A stretch of 29,433 nucleotides of DNA, from positions 1 through 29,433 of the IMG/VR virus record IMGVR_UViG_3300024282_000011. One strand, given 5' to 3'. The stretch's first letter is position 1. Each line of letters opens with the position of its first letter. Position numbers and translations under genes: made by a program. Positions 20,370 through 28,398 of the stretch are shown here, piece after piece. The notes beneath the pieces were generated by a model. It saw only the letters and a list, made by a program, of their open reading frames with translations. It searched no databases and had not been told where the DNA came from. This DNA is from a virus.

Positions 20370-20458
20370 CAATAGCAATAAGGGGACGCACCCTTTATTA
20401 AACTTAAATTAACGTAGCAATCGGCTAGAGTGCGTTCCGCTTGATTGCTGAGTTATAC
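20364..20458 (+). other. attC 16
   Basis: ATCTAAC ... GTTATAC; arms GGGGACGCACCC and AGTGCGTTCCGCTTGATTGC. Confidence 0.8.
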
Positions 20459-20474
20459 CGTACAGGTGATAGCG

Positions 20475-20819
20475 ATGAATATTAGCATGAGAAATGGCAG
20501 CATAAACATTAATGGCAATGTTTATAAAGGGAACAATGTGCAAATTAGCAACGGCAAGGTTGTTGTTGACGGCATTGAACAGAGCCAAGTTTTAGAACAC
20601 AAAATCACGGTAAACGTGGTTGGTGACGTTGAAAGCATTGAAGCGGGTAGTGGCGATGTTGTTGTAAGCGGCAGTGTTGGAAGCCTACGCACAGGTAGCG
20701 GCGATGTAAAATGCGGAAGCGTTAACGGAAATGTGCAAACTGGAAGTGGCGACATTGACTGTGGAAACATAGCAGGAAGCGTAAGAACAGGTAGCGGAGA
20801 TATTAGCCACCGCGCATAG
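20475..20819 (+). CDS. Cassette gene: GSGD-repeat protein (114 aa)
   Basis: MNISMRNGSININGNVYKGN, then four repeats of the kind [T/A]GSGD[V/I] at about 17-residue spacing (EAGSGDVVVSGSV, TGSGDVKCGSV, TGSGDIDCGNI, TGSGDISHRA). Such repeats form a beta-solenoid, as in bactofilin-like or DUF4097-like proteins. GGTGA precedes the ATG at 20475. Possibly a scaffold or self-assembling protein; function unknown. Confidence 0.7.
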   Translation: MNISMRNGSININGNVYKGNNVQISNGKVVVDGIEQSQVLEHKITVNVVGDVESIEAGSGDVVVSGSVGSLRTGSGDVKCGSVNGNVQTGSGDIDCGNIAGSVRTGSGDISHRA

Positions 20820-20820
20820 G

Positions 20821-20912
20821 TTATAACAACAGCAATAAGAGGCGCGCCCCACTCTTTTTAGTACCAAAGCAACCAAGTGCGGGGCAGCGTCCGCTTGATT
20901 GCGTAGTTAGAC
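20821..20912 (+). other. attC 17
   Basis: TTATAAC ... GTTAGAC; arms GGCGCGCCCCACTC and GTGCGGGGCAGCGTCC. The box TTATAAC is one base off the complement of its opening core GTTATAC. Confidence 0.78.
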
Positions 20913-20932
20913 ACTGGAATAGCGAGGAATTT

Positions 20933-21190
20933 ATGCCAGAAGTAAAAACACACCCGATACAACTACCGTATCGGCGGGTTGCAGGTGCTTGTATGCCAAC
21001 GTCAGTAACAATGATGGCTTATGAGGTTTATTGTCACGTTTATGCGCCACAAGAGGCTTTAATAACAGGCGGCTGTCGTGGCGGATTTAGTGTTGGTGAG
21101 TTAATAGCATTTCTTTACGCCCGTAATTTTACTAAAGCTGAGTGGGATATGCGCGTTCAAGAAGTTTTTAAAAACATGAAAATGGAATAG
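20933..21190 (+). CDS. Last cassette gene: unknown protein (85 aa)
   Basis: MPEVKTHPIQLPYRRVAGAC with several Cys, then LITGGCRGGFSVGELIAFLY and a charged helical end. GAGGAA is upstream. Stop lies 1 nt before GTCTAAC, the only remaining part of its attC. Not recognised. Confidence 0.66.
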   Translation: MPEVKTHPIQLPYRRVAGACMPTSVTMMAYEVYCHVYAPQEALITGGCRGGFSVGELIAFLYARNFTKAEWDMRVQEVFKNMKME

Positions 21191-21191
21191 T

Positions 21192-21198
21192 GTCTAAC
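21192..21198 (+). other. attC 18, outer box only
   Basis: GTCTAAC is the exact complement of the GTTAGAC that opens this cassette, but no arms follow; an unrelated hairpin starts 16 nt later. Marks the right border of the array. Confidence 0.55.
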
Positions 21199-21214
21199 TA
21201 CTATTATATATCCG

Positions 21215-21240
21215 AAGTGACGTATTATTTTACGTCACTT
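21215..21240 (+). terminator. Terminator-like hairpin at the right end of the array
   Basis: A perfect 10-bp stem AAGTGACGTA/TACGTCACTT with a 6-nt loop. The following sequence is ATTTAAAAC, so the T-tract is weak. Probably ends the cassette transcript. Confidence 0.5.
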
Positions 21241-21284
21241 ATTTAAAACAAAAATACAAAATTATTTTAAAATTTTGCTTATTT

Positions 21285-21293
21285 TGATATAAT
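21285..21293 (+). promoter_or_regulatory. Extended -10 promoter for endonuclease and SSB genes
   Basis: TGATATAAT is a perfect match. Downstream, GCAGC at 21301 can pair with GCTGC before the ATG, and AGCAGG with CCTGTGCT, so the leader may be structured. The rest of the gap 21199-21380 shows nothing more. Confidence 0.6.
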
Positions 21294-21380
21294 TGATAAT
21301 GCAGCTAGTCGGCGGACGAAAGCAGGAGTCATTAACCTGTGCTGCACCATCCACATAATGCCCTAATGAGGAATCAAAAA

Positions 21381-21962
21381 ATGTCAAAATTAGTCTATGG
21401 CGTAGGCCATAACGACACAAACACACCTGCAAGAATAAACGGAAAGCTCACTAAGCAATATATTCTGTGGCAGGGTATGCTATCAAGATGTTACAGTCGA
21501 AAAACTCAAAAAAGGCAAAATACCTATATTGGATGTTATGTAAGTGAAAACTTTAAAAGTAGAGCTTATTTTGAGGAGTGGTGTAGAAATCAACAGGGCT
21601 TTAATTTAGGGTGGAATCTTGATAAAGACTTGTTATTTAAACACAATAAATTATATTCAGAGTCGACTTGCGTTTTCTTACCAAAAGAAATTAATTTAGC
21701 ATTAACAAAAAGACAAAATGATAGAGGCTTGCATCCTATTGGTGTTTATCTAAACAAGCCAACTGGGATGTTTATATCATCCATCTCCAAAAAAAACAAA
21801 CGAATATATTTGGGTTTGTTCAACAATGAAAAAGAAGCTTTTTTAGCCTACAAAACAGCTAAAGAAGATTATCTAAAAGAACTAGCTAATCTATACGCCC
21901 ATATATTAGATAAACGCGCGCACAATGCACTTATTAACTATATTGTCGAAATTAACGATTAA
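21381..21962 (+). CDS. AP2/HNH-like homing endonuclease homologue, copy 2 (193 aa)
   Basis: Start at 21381 (MSKLVYGVGHNDTNTPARIN) with TGAGGA 9 nt upstream. Same length and domain order as the gene at 5547: WQGMLSRCYSRKTQ, FKSRAYFEEWC, LDKDLLFKHNKLYSESTCVF, then the AP2-like IYLGLFNNEKEAFLAYKTAK and a matching end (NALINYIVEIND). It lies between the cassette array and SSB, so both copies sit at junctions of functional blocks. Likely a mobile free-standing endonuclease. Confidence 0.76.
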   Translation: MSKLVYGVGHNDTNTPARINGKLTKQYILWQGMLSRCYSRKTQKRQNTYIGCYVSENFKSRAYFEEWCRNQQGFNLGWNLDKDLLFKHNKLYSESTCVFLPKEINLALTKRQNDRGLHPIGVYLNKPTGMFISSISKKNKRIYLGLFNNEKEAFLAYKTAKEDYLKELANLYAHILDKRAHNALINYIVEIND

Positions 21963-21977
21963 TAAAACGAGGTAAAT

Positions 21978-22346
21978 ATGTTTGTAAAATTAGTACGTCT
22001 CAGCCGTGATGCTGAGTTAAAAAATGTTAATGGCAAGTCGCTATTGAATGTAAATGTAGTTTATGATGTCGGTTATGGCGACAATAAAAAAGGCCAATTT
22101 CTTGATCTTGCAATGTTTGGTAACCAAGCTGAAAAGCTTGCACCGCATTTGACGAAAGGCAAGCAAATTGTTATCCGTGCCGATGATATTAATATTCATG
22201 AACATAACGGAAAAGCATACTTAAAAGGCACGTTATTAAGCCTTGAGTTTGTCGCACAAGCTAAAACTCAAGACGCGCACAATGAAGCAAAAAGCAACGG
22301 ATATCAGCGTCAAAATAATGATTTAGACGACGAACTGCCGTTTTAA
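21978..22346 (+). CDS. ssb: Single-stranded DNA-binding protein
   Basis: A 122-aa OB-fold protein starting MFVKLVRLSRDAELKNVNGK. The central part (FLDLAMFGNQAEKLAPHLTKGK, IHEHNGKAYLKGTLLSLEFV) follows the SSB core, and the C-terminus DDELPF is the acidic tip that binds partner proteins. CGAGG precedes the ATG. It serves replication and the ERF/exonuclease pathway. Confidence 0.9.
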   Translation: MFVKLVRLSRDAELKNVNGKSLLNVNVVYDVGYGDNKKGQFLDLAMFGNQAEKLAPHLTKGKQIVIRADDINIHEHNGKAYLKGTLLSLEFVAQAKTQDAHNEAKSNGYQRQNNDLDDELPF

Positions 22347-22352
22347 TCTATC

Positions 22353-22368
22353 GCGCCCGAAAGGGCGC
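22353..22368. terminator. Bidirectional terminator between ssb and tailspike
   Basis: GCGCCC-GAAA-GGGCGC stem-loop between two convergent genes; ATTATT follows on the rightward side. Short and GC-rich with a stable GAAA loop. Confidence 0.65.
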
Positions 22369-22372
22369 ATTA

Positions 22373-24235
22373 TTAAACAATAGTCCCTGCTGCATCGCGC
22401 CAATTTGTACCATCCGACCAAATTGGCTTACTCAATGTTGTATCAAAAAACTGACTACCAATGCCCACCGCCCCTGCGCTTGGTCTGCTAGCTGTTGTGT
22501 TTCGTCCAGTTCTTAAACAATCGTCTGTGGCCACTTCTAAAACATTTGCATTAACCCTCAGTAGAGCAACATCCTCAGCACTTCCGCCACCTGCCCCCCA
22601 TCTAATGATTCCGTTTAAATCAATACTAAATTTAGGGTTAGCATCGCTCCCTGTGTAACAACGCATAACTTTGTCGTTGGCTGACTTTCTAACATCATAA
22701 AAACCACTATCACCAATCATAAAACCATTTATATTTTTTATGTGGAGTTTTGTTGTGTCGTTTGTAACTGCTGTGACGTAACTGCCCGACTTATAATTAT
22801 CGCCAAACCAAACCTTGTTAATCCCTCCAACCGTTTCGATTAAATATTTTGGCTTTTGACCAAAATCCCAATGCGTATTTGACTCAATCACCGCGCTACT
22901 ATTCCCAATCACGATGTTAGAATAAGTGTTTACAGCTGCCAAGCCGTTATTGCCAAACTGATTACTTGTAAAAATATAATGAGCTGACGCGATCGAGACC
23001 GCACATTCAATGCCGTGATGATATGCTGAATTAATTTGACACGAAGAAATGGTTAACGCGTTTACCGCTGTCCCAACATAGATATTAGACTTACTGCTAC
23101 CATATAACGCATTTTGGCCGCTGTAGTAGAAATCACACAATACAAAATCATTAGACGCGCCAAAATCTGTGTATAAATTTGCGCCGCCTGAAAGGCCAAA
23201 CTCACTAAAATTACAATACCAGTCCGAGCCAAACAAAACAAAACCCGCGTTATCGCAATCTAGTATTAGAGTGTTTAGCAGTCGTCCGCCATTTCTATTT
23301 TTATTGCAATAAATTCCACTAGCAGCAGACTGCCTAATAATACAATCATTTAAAAATATAGCATTCGCCCCGACATAAGCCCCGCTTTGCTCATCGAGAG
23401 AAATGCAATTAGCAGTTGCCCCGACAGTTTGAGCTGATTTATTGCCGTGAAAATCAATACAATCTGCATACAAGACACCGCTTGTTGTAACATTTATTAA
23501 GTTGTCGTTTGTTGCTGACTTTAACAATAAACGCGGGAATACGTTTGCCCCTGATTTTGTGCCTTTTGTTCCTTTAAAAAAAACTTTTTTGTTAATTGTG
23601 ATTTTACCTGTAACATATATGCCCGCATCGAAAACAACGCTTGATGTTGATTGAGCGATACAATTAGCGATTGCATTTGTATCATCAGTTAAACCATCCC
23701 CTTTTGCCCCAAATTGTCTTGGGTTCAACGTAAGTGTATTTAATGCAATCCATCGACCCGTCCCTGTCACCGATGTTGGTTTAATGACAGTTCCACCGTT
23801 ATCTGTCGCACCGCTTGCGGAGTCCCAATAAAAAGTATTTCCGCCACCATCCCCCGCAACGTAATAGCCTAGCGTGGCGACAGCGTTGCTATTTGCGCTC
23901 GTGCCTGTCAACAATCGCAAATCAGCGATAGTTGCAGCTTTTTGAACAATATCAACCCGGCTTGATCTAATGTTATCAACGTCTTTTTGAGTGACATTAT
24001 TAGCGTCTTTTAAAATAAAACGATAACTAACCGCATCATCAAGATAGATATTAGCTCTACCATCAGCGTCCAAAATAATTGGGTTTGTATTTGTTGCGCC
24101 TGAGTCGTTAGAGTAGGTGACAGCAGGTGTTGTTGTTCCTGCTAAATAAGTGTAAATTTTGCCGCCAGTCAAAGGCGCATTGTTGCCAGTTTTGAAAAAA
24201 CGAGCATCAAACCAAGTAGAAAGAGAGACTGACAT
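22373..24235 (-). CDS. Tailspike with pectate-lyase-like beta-helix
   Basis: A 620-aa protein. An N-terminal adaptor (about 1-95, MSVSLSTWFDARFFKTGNNA ... LTGGKIYTYLAGTTTPAVTY) is common to phage tailspikes. Then LTLNPRQFGAKGDGLTDDTNAI is the start of the pectate-lyase/Pfam Pectate_lyase_3-like helix (about 170-480). A C-terminal domain with RPSAGAVGIGSQFFDTTLSKP is found at the end of many fibres. Likely binds and cleaves a surface polysaccharide of the host. Its start overlaps the end of the preceding ejection gene by 1 nt. Confidence 0.88.
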   Translation of the reverse strand: MSVSLSTWFDARFFKTGNNAPLTGGKIYTYLAGTTTPAVTYSNDSGATNTNPIILDADGRANIYLDDAVSYRFILKDANNVTQKDVDNIRSSRVDIVQKAATIADLRLLTGTSANSNAVATLGYYVAGDGGGNTFYWDSASGATDNGGTVIKPTSVTGTGRWIALNTLTLNPRQFGAKGDGLTDDTNAIANCIAQSTSSVVFDAGIYVTGKITINKKVFFKGTKGTKSGANVFPRLLLKSATNDNLINVTTSGVLYADCIDFHGNKSAQTVGATANCISLDEQSGAYVGANAIFLNDCIIRQSAASGIYCNKNRNGGRLLNTLILDCDNAGFVLFGSDWYCNFSEFGLSGGANLYTDFGASNDFVLCDFYYSGQNALYGSSKSNIYVGTAVNALTISSCQINSAYHHGIECAVSIASAHYIFTSNQFGNNGLAAVNTYSNIVIGNSSAVIESNTHWDFGQKPKYLIETVGGINKVWFGDNYKSGSYVTAVTNDTTKLHIKNINGFMIGDSGFYDVRKSANDKVMRCYTGSDANPKFSIDLNGIIRWGAGGGSAEDVALLRVNANVLEVATDDCLRTGRNTTASRPSAGAVGIGSQFFDTTLSKPIWSDGTNWRDAAGTIV

Positions 24236-26244
24236 TATTGTAACCCCTGTAAAATTCCGCCAAAAGTTGCACCATATCTAACTGCATTTTGTGCGCGTTG
24301 TTTTTGTAGCTCTGACGCTATTTTGCTTAAATCTCTTAAAGTTTGCGGATTTTCAGATAATAGCAAATTGCCAATTTGTGTTCGTGTTGATTCAGGAACA
24401 ACAAGTTTTTTACCAATGTTTTTAGCAGCATTTAAAAAACCCGTAGCACTGCCACCACTTACAGACTGAGCCATACTTGCAACATCGGAGGCCGCGTCTA
24501 AGCCTAAGTCCTCCATTCCTGCCAGTCTTTGGGCGGTTTGTGAGCCTTTGCCGATTTCGTAAAACTTCCTTAACTTAAACTCAGCATTAACAGGAGAGGC
24601 GAATTTTCGATAATCTTTACCTAAGGCTGTTTTTAATTTTTCAGCAATCGCGGGATTTTGATACGCATTCATGATTGCGGTTCGTCCACCCTTGTCACCT
24701 ACTTTGTCTTTAATTGCCTGAAAAACACCTAGCATAAAAGCGTCTTTTTCGCCTTTTGTTAATGTTGCCAACTCATCTCGTAAATCCATAGCGTCCATTT
24801 TTAACGAGTCTCTACCCAAAATAACCGCATCTTGTAACTGTTTTGGAGATGAATATGTCTCATTTGCCAACTTATAAACAGATTCGCCGCTTTGTGTTTT
24901 TGGCGATAACTCGTTAATCTTGGCAATTAAATCTTTACGAAGATTACCCACACTTCGGCTAAAACCACGCTCGCCTGATTGTTTTAAACTAGACTCCATG
25001 TCATACAAAGTCTGTTTTAAAATATCAAGTTTTTCAAGCTTAACATTCTGCCCGCCTGACAAAACATCATCAAGACTATTTGTTTTGTCACCAGACACTG
25101 TTGCTCTTAAATTTGATTGATTAAAAAACGGTTTTGCGCGTTCTAATAAACCTCTTAAATCATCATCAACATTGACAGAAACACCTTTCAATTGATCGTA
25201 ATATGGCTTTGCGTCCGCTTGGGCTTTTGCATCAAACGCGCTTACAGTTTTATTAAAATCAGGCCGACCCTTGCCGATTGCCTCCTCGGCATAACCTAGC
25301 ATTCGTTGAGCCTCTTTGGCCATTAATTGCTGTTGTTTTCTCTCAACTTTGTTACTAACAGAACCAGTCATTGTTGCGGTTGTATCAAGCAATTTTCTTG
25401 CTTCTTTGCCCCCTGATATGGCCACAGGTGAGCCTTTTGGCATTTTTTCAGCACGTCTGGCGTAATACTCTAATGGGTTTGTTGTAGCGTCATCGTACAA
25501 TGTTACGCCTGCCGCATTTTGACCGCGTGGCACACCTTGAGTAAAAATATTGGCTTGACCCTCAGCATCACGCAAAAAAGCTTCAGCAACTTTACGTTTA
25601 GCAAATTCGCTTGCTGATTTATCGCTTACTCGTTGTGCAATGTTAGAGCCAACCGCACCAATACCCATGCCAACAGGGGTTAGCAAGCCACCCAATCCGC
25701 CACTAATTGCAGCGTTGGCCGAAGCATCTTTCAAAACACCAATAGGCGTATCAGATTCGCTTTGACCAAATCCGCTTAATCCACCGTAAACCGCGCCACC
25801 TTTTGCCGCGTTTAAGGACTGATTACCTACCTTTGATAATGTTGATGCTGTTGTCGATAATGTTTTAGCCTTTGGCATAGGTAAAAGCATTGCAGTAGGC
25901 ATGGACGTAGCAATGCTACTTAATGTAGCAGTAACAGGATAATCTTGTTGATATTGTTTCTGCATACCCCTGACAATATCTCGGTTGTATCGGTAGTTCT
26001 CAGCAATATCGTTGCCAGTTAAAGCCGCCCCTAATCCACCTAACGCCCCGTAAGCCTCATCACCAAGACTAAACATTAAACCCTCTGTAATCGCGTTTAC
26101 TCCACCTTGTAGCGGACTTGGTAACTCACGGCCAATTTGTTCGGCTGTTTTTGGCTTGTTCTTTGGTGGCTCAATAATAAACTGAACATCATTGTTTTGT
26201 TGTGCAATTGGCTTTTTGCTTGGTTGTTCGATAATGTACTCCAT
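24235..26244 (-). CDS. Ejection / DNA-injection protein (669 aa)
   Basis: Start at 26244 (MEYIIEQPSKKPIAQQNNDV) with GGAGGT 6 nt upstream, preferred to a GTG 8 codons earlier. The N-terminal third is rich in Gly/Ala with LQGGVNAITEGLMFSLGDEAY and GGLGGLLTPVGMGIGAVGSNI, as in internal virion proteins that form a channel. The rest is long charged helices. It lies between the 472-aa ejection-type gene and the tailspike, as in P22-like phages. The exact counterpart (gp16 or gp20) is not certain. Confidence 0.75.
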   Translation of the reverse strand: MEYIIEQPSKKPIAQQNNDVQFIIEPPKNKPKTAEQIGRELPSPLQGGVNAITEGLMFSLGDEAYGALGGLGAALTGNDIAENYRYNRDIVRGMQKQYQQDYPVTATLSSIATSMPTAMLLPMPKAKTLSTTASTLSKVGNQSLNAAKGGAVYGGLSGFGQSESDTPIGVLKDASANAAISGGLGGLLTPVGMGIGAVGSNIAQRVSDKSASEFAKRKVAEAFLRDAEGQANIFTQGVPRGQNAAGVTLYDDATTNPLEYYARRAEKMPKGSPVAISGGKEARKLLDTTATMTGSVSNKVERKQQQLMAKEAQRMLGYAEEAIGKGRPDFNKTVSAFDAKAQADAKPYYDQLKGVSVNVDDDLRGLLERAKPFFNQSNLRATVSGDKTNSLDDVLSGGQNVKLEKLDILKQTLYDMESSLKQSGERGFSRSVGNLRKDLIAKINELSPKTQSGESVYKLANETYSSPKQLQDAVILGRDSLKMDAMDLRDELATLTKGEKDAFMLGVFQAIKDKVGDKGGRTAIMNAYQNPAIAEKLKTALGKDYRKFASPVNAEFKLRKFYEIGKGSQTAQRLAGMEDLGLDAASDVASMAQSVSGGSATGFLNAAKNIGKKLVVPESTRTQIGNLLLSENPQTLRDLSKIASELQKQRAQNAVRYGATFGGILQGLQ

Positions 26245-27662
26245 TATTGACCTCCCCACGGAATCCACTTAGAACCATTAAACATTGCTATTGGCTTGCC
26301 TGTTTTTGGGTCTTTAGCAATAGAATTTTTTTCAATGTTGGTTGTTGGTAGCTTTGATAAGTCAGGAACATTCCGTCTTGATGTTACAATATCTTCGGCT
26401 TTTTGGTATGCTTTACCAGAGGCAAGCCCCATCTCATCCATTGCCGCGCTTCTTAGTTGTCGTTTTTGCTCTATTACCTCTTTAGTGTCACCAACGACAG
26501 GAAAGTAGTTTTTATATTCTTGTTCGGCTTCATCTACGCCAATAGCTGCGCCTGACTCTTTCCTTAATTTTGCACGAATCCAAGCCAACGCAGCGTTTTT
26601 ATATTGTTGTTGTTCGGGCGTTTGAGACGAACGCTCCAAAACATCCCCGACGATAGGAATATTAGCCGCCATTGTTGTTTTCAGGTTTGGTTTACCCTTT
26701 TCCTCATATTTTGCAAGTAAATCTTCTGCATCTTTCATACGGACATAAAAACCCGCCGCATTTGATTCCTCGCCGCTTGGTGTTTGCACTGCTTTTGCAG
26801 GGGTTGCGGGCTTTCCATTTATCATAATAGGTTTTGTTTGTCCTGTGTCCAAATCCACTAAATAAGTGCCCGTTGCATCTGTTACTTGTTGAATTCTTGG
26901 TTGTGTTTGGTTTGGCGCATCCAAACTCTTAACCCCCAATACAACAGGTTTACCGTTTGCGTCATAACCATAAACAGTCTCTTGTCTGCCATTTGGCACT
27001 GTCCAAGTGATAGGTGCTTTAGTCTCTTTCGGCGGTTCATAAATTCCGCTACCAAGCCATTTAACTTCACCTTTTCTATTTGTGATATAACTATCAGGCT
27101 TGCCAGTATTTGGGTTTATTCCTTTTGTTGGGTTAGTCCCCCACTCTGTATCGCTTGCTGTTTTTGCTTGCTGTATCGCACTACTAAACTTAATAAACGA
27201 ATCAACATCACCCACTTGCAAGGCGTTCTTTGCGGATACGTTTAAAATATCCATATAATCAGGCGTAACGCCTTGAACCGCAGGACTTACCAATTCTTTT
27301 CTTGTGTCAAAATTACCTTTTAAAATATTTTCACCAAATAAATCAGGAGCGGGCAAGTTTTGGCCACGCTCTGACGCTAAAACACCTGTCATTCCTTGCG
27401 GCATTTGACCAGTTGGCATTGTTTGCACAAAATCTGTTTTGTATTGTGCGGGTGTTCCTTGTTGCATTTTTAGCAACTCTGATGCAATACCTTGTCGCAT
27501 TTGCTTTTGACGTAAACGCGCTTCTTTTTCTTCATTAAACTGTTCACGCAAGCGATCAAGCTCAAGCCGTTTTGCTTGGTAGTCTTGCATTCTGTCAAAA
27601 CCGCGCCCGAAGTCGCGCTCTTGAATACCTAGTGCAATACTTGGATTAATTGCAAAAGCCAT
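26244..27662 (-). CDS. Ejection-type internal virion protein (472 aa)
   Basis: Starts MAFAINPSIALGIQERDFGR with a coiled-coil stretch (about 25-65, rich in Arg/Glu/Gln). The middle is Pro/Gly-rich. The region AALAWIRAKLRKESGAAIGV to EYKNYFPVVGD is characteristic of phage DNA-transfer proteins. Cleaved or ejected with the DNA in relatives. Shares one nucleotide with the next gene's start. Confidence 0.75.
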   Translation of the reverse strand: MAFAINPSIALGIQERDFGRGFDRMQDYQAKRLELDRLREQFNEEKEARLRQKQMRQGIASELLKMQQGTPAQYKTDFVQTMPTGQMPQGMTGVLASERGQNLPAPDLFGENILKGNFDTRKELVSPAVQGVTPDYMDILNVSAKNALQVGDVDSFIKFSSAIQQAKTASDTEWGTNPTKGINPNTGKPDSYITNRKGEVKWLGSGIYEPPKETKAPITWTVPNGRQETVYGYDANGKPVVLGVKSLDAPNQTQPRIQQVTDATGTYLVDLDTGQTKPIMINGKPATPAKAVQTPSGEESNAAGFYVRMKDAEDLLAKYEEKGKPNLKTTMAANIPIVGDVLERSSQTPEQQQYKNAALAWIRAKLRKESGAAIGVDEAEQEYKNYFPVVGDTKEVIEQKRQLRSAAMDEMGLASGKAYQKAEDIVTSRRNVPDLSKLPTTNIEKNSIAKDPKTGKPIAMFNGSKWIPWGGQ

Positions 27663-27671
27663 GTTAACCCC

Positions 27672-28397
27672 TTAGAAGCCTTTAGGCTTTAAAATAGAAG
27701 CCAATCTAAACGCATTATCGGTCATTTGTTGAATGCCGCCACCGATAGCATTGGCCTTGCCAATATATCCGCTAGCCCTTGCATTCGCGCCTTGTCCGAT
27801 ATTGTTTTGAAGCTGAGATGACAGTGAACCTAGTGTGTTGGCCGCATTTGCTGAATAATTAGACCCCATGCCGCCCAATGATTGCGCTGCTTGCTGTCCG
27901 CCCTGCGATAAAGACGCCAAACGGTTGTAATAATTGGCATATTCTTGGGCTGCTCTGTCGTATTCTTTGTCGTATTGTTGACTCGCCAAGCCTTGACCAT
28001 ATTCGTTTAAAGCTTTTAATTGTGCGCCACTGTAGCCCATTCCGCGAGCCGCTGCGCTACGGTCTAAAGCTTGCATACCTTGCTTTTGTAAGAATTGATA
28101 CTGTGGATTGTTAGTGCTAAATTGACCACCACCTAAGCCGCGACCTTTTAAATACGACTGAAAGTTATCACCGTTTAATGTTAAGTGCCCTAATTGCTTA
28201 ATTGCTTGTTGACCCTCACCCAAATAAGGTGCTTGGTCTCTTTGTTGTTGTTCCCAAATTTGACGCATAAGCTCAAGTTGCTTATCGGTTGACTCTTTAG
28301 CTACTTGACTAGCCTGTCCTGCTGCTTCTTCTTGCGCTTTAGCTGCTTTTTTTGAGGCGTTATAATTTAAGCCTGCACTTAGTATCTCTAAACCCAT
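27672..28397 (-). CDS. DNA transfer protein, p32-like (241 aa)
   Basis: Start at 28397 (MGLEILSAGLNYNASKKAAK) with GGGGG upstream. Gln/Ala/Gly-rich, mostly helical. APYLGEGQQAIKQLGHLT, YQFLQKQGMQALDRSAAARG and LASQQYDKEYDRAAQEYANYY are strong marks of the p32/gp7-like ejection family. It lies first in the ejection block, after the GNAT-like gene. Expected in the virion and delivered into the cell envelope with the DNA. Confidence 0.86.
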   Translation of the reverse strand: MGLEILSAGLNYNASKKAAKAQEEAAGQASQVAKESTDKQLELMRQIWEQQQRDQAPYLGEGQQAIKQLGHLTLNGDNFQSYLKGRGLGGGQFSTNNPQYQFLQKQGMQALDRSAAARGMGYSGAQLKALNEYGQGLASQQYDKEYDRAAQEYANYYNRLASLSQGGQQAAQSLGGMGSNYSANAANTLGSLSSQLQNNIGQGANARASGYIGKANAIGGGIQQMTDNAFRLASILKPKGF

Positions 28398-28398
28398 T

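Larger units (their letters stand above)
14350..21198 (+). mobile_element. Integron gene-cassette array within the phage early operon (no integrase seen)
   Basis: Sixteen complete attC sites and two half sites separate small genes. Each site has an outer RYYYAAC box and a GTTRRRY core plus long imperfectly paired inner arms with an extra unpaired base, as attC does. In 13 of 16 testable cassettes the last six bases of the opening core and the closing outer box are exact complements, as expected if each cassette was once a circle. All genes but one read rightward. No integrase gene is within this window, so it is a CALIN-like array (cluster of attC lacking integrase). Confidence 0.88.

Noticed and set aside
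20522-20876. Antisense ORFs opposite the GSGD-repeat gene
   Set aside because: They are low-complexity mirror images of the repeats (Pro/Ser/Thr-rich), without ribosome sites.
14350-21198. CRISPR array
   Set aside because: The repeats are long, imperfectly palindromic, separated by genes of different length, and fit attC structure; spacers of fixed size are absent.
14350-21198. Integron integrase within the array
   Set aside because: No tyrosine-recombinase motifs were found in any frame of reasonable length; if present, it is outside this window.
24920-25120. Plus-strand ORF inside the ejection-protein gene
   Set aside because: No ribosome site or promoter, and the sequence is the complement of a well-supported gene.
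26886-27245. 119-codon plus-strand ORF opposite the 472-aa ejection gene
   Set aside because: Cys/Phe/Ile-rich shadow of a Gln/Lys/Pro-rich gene, with no signals for expression.
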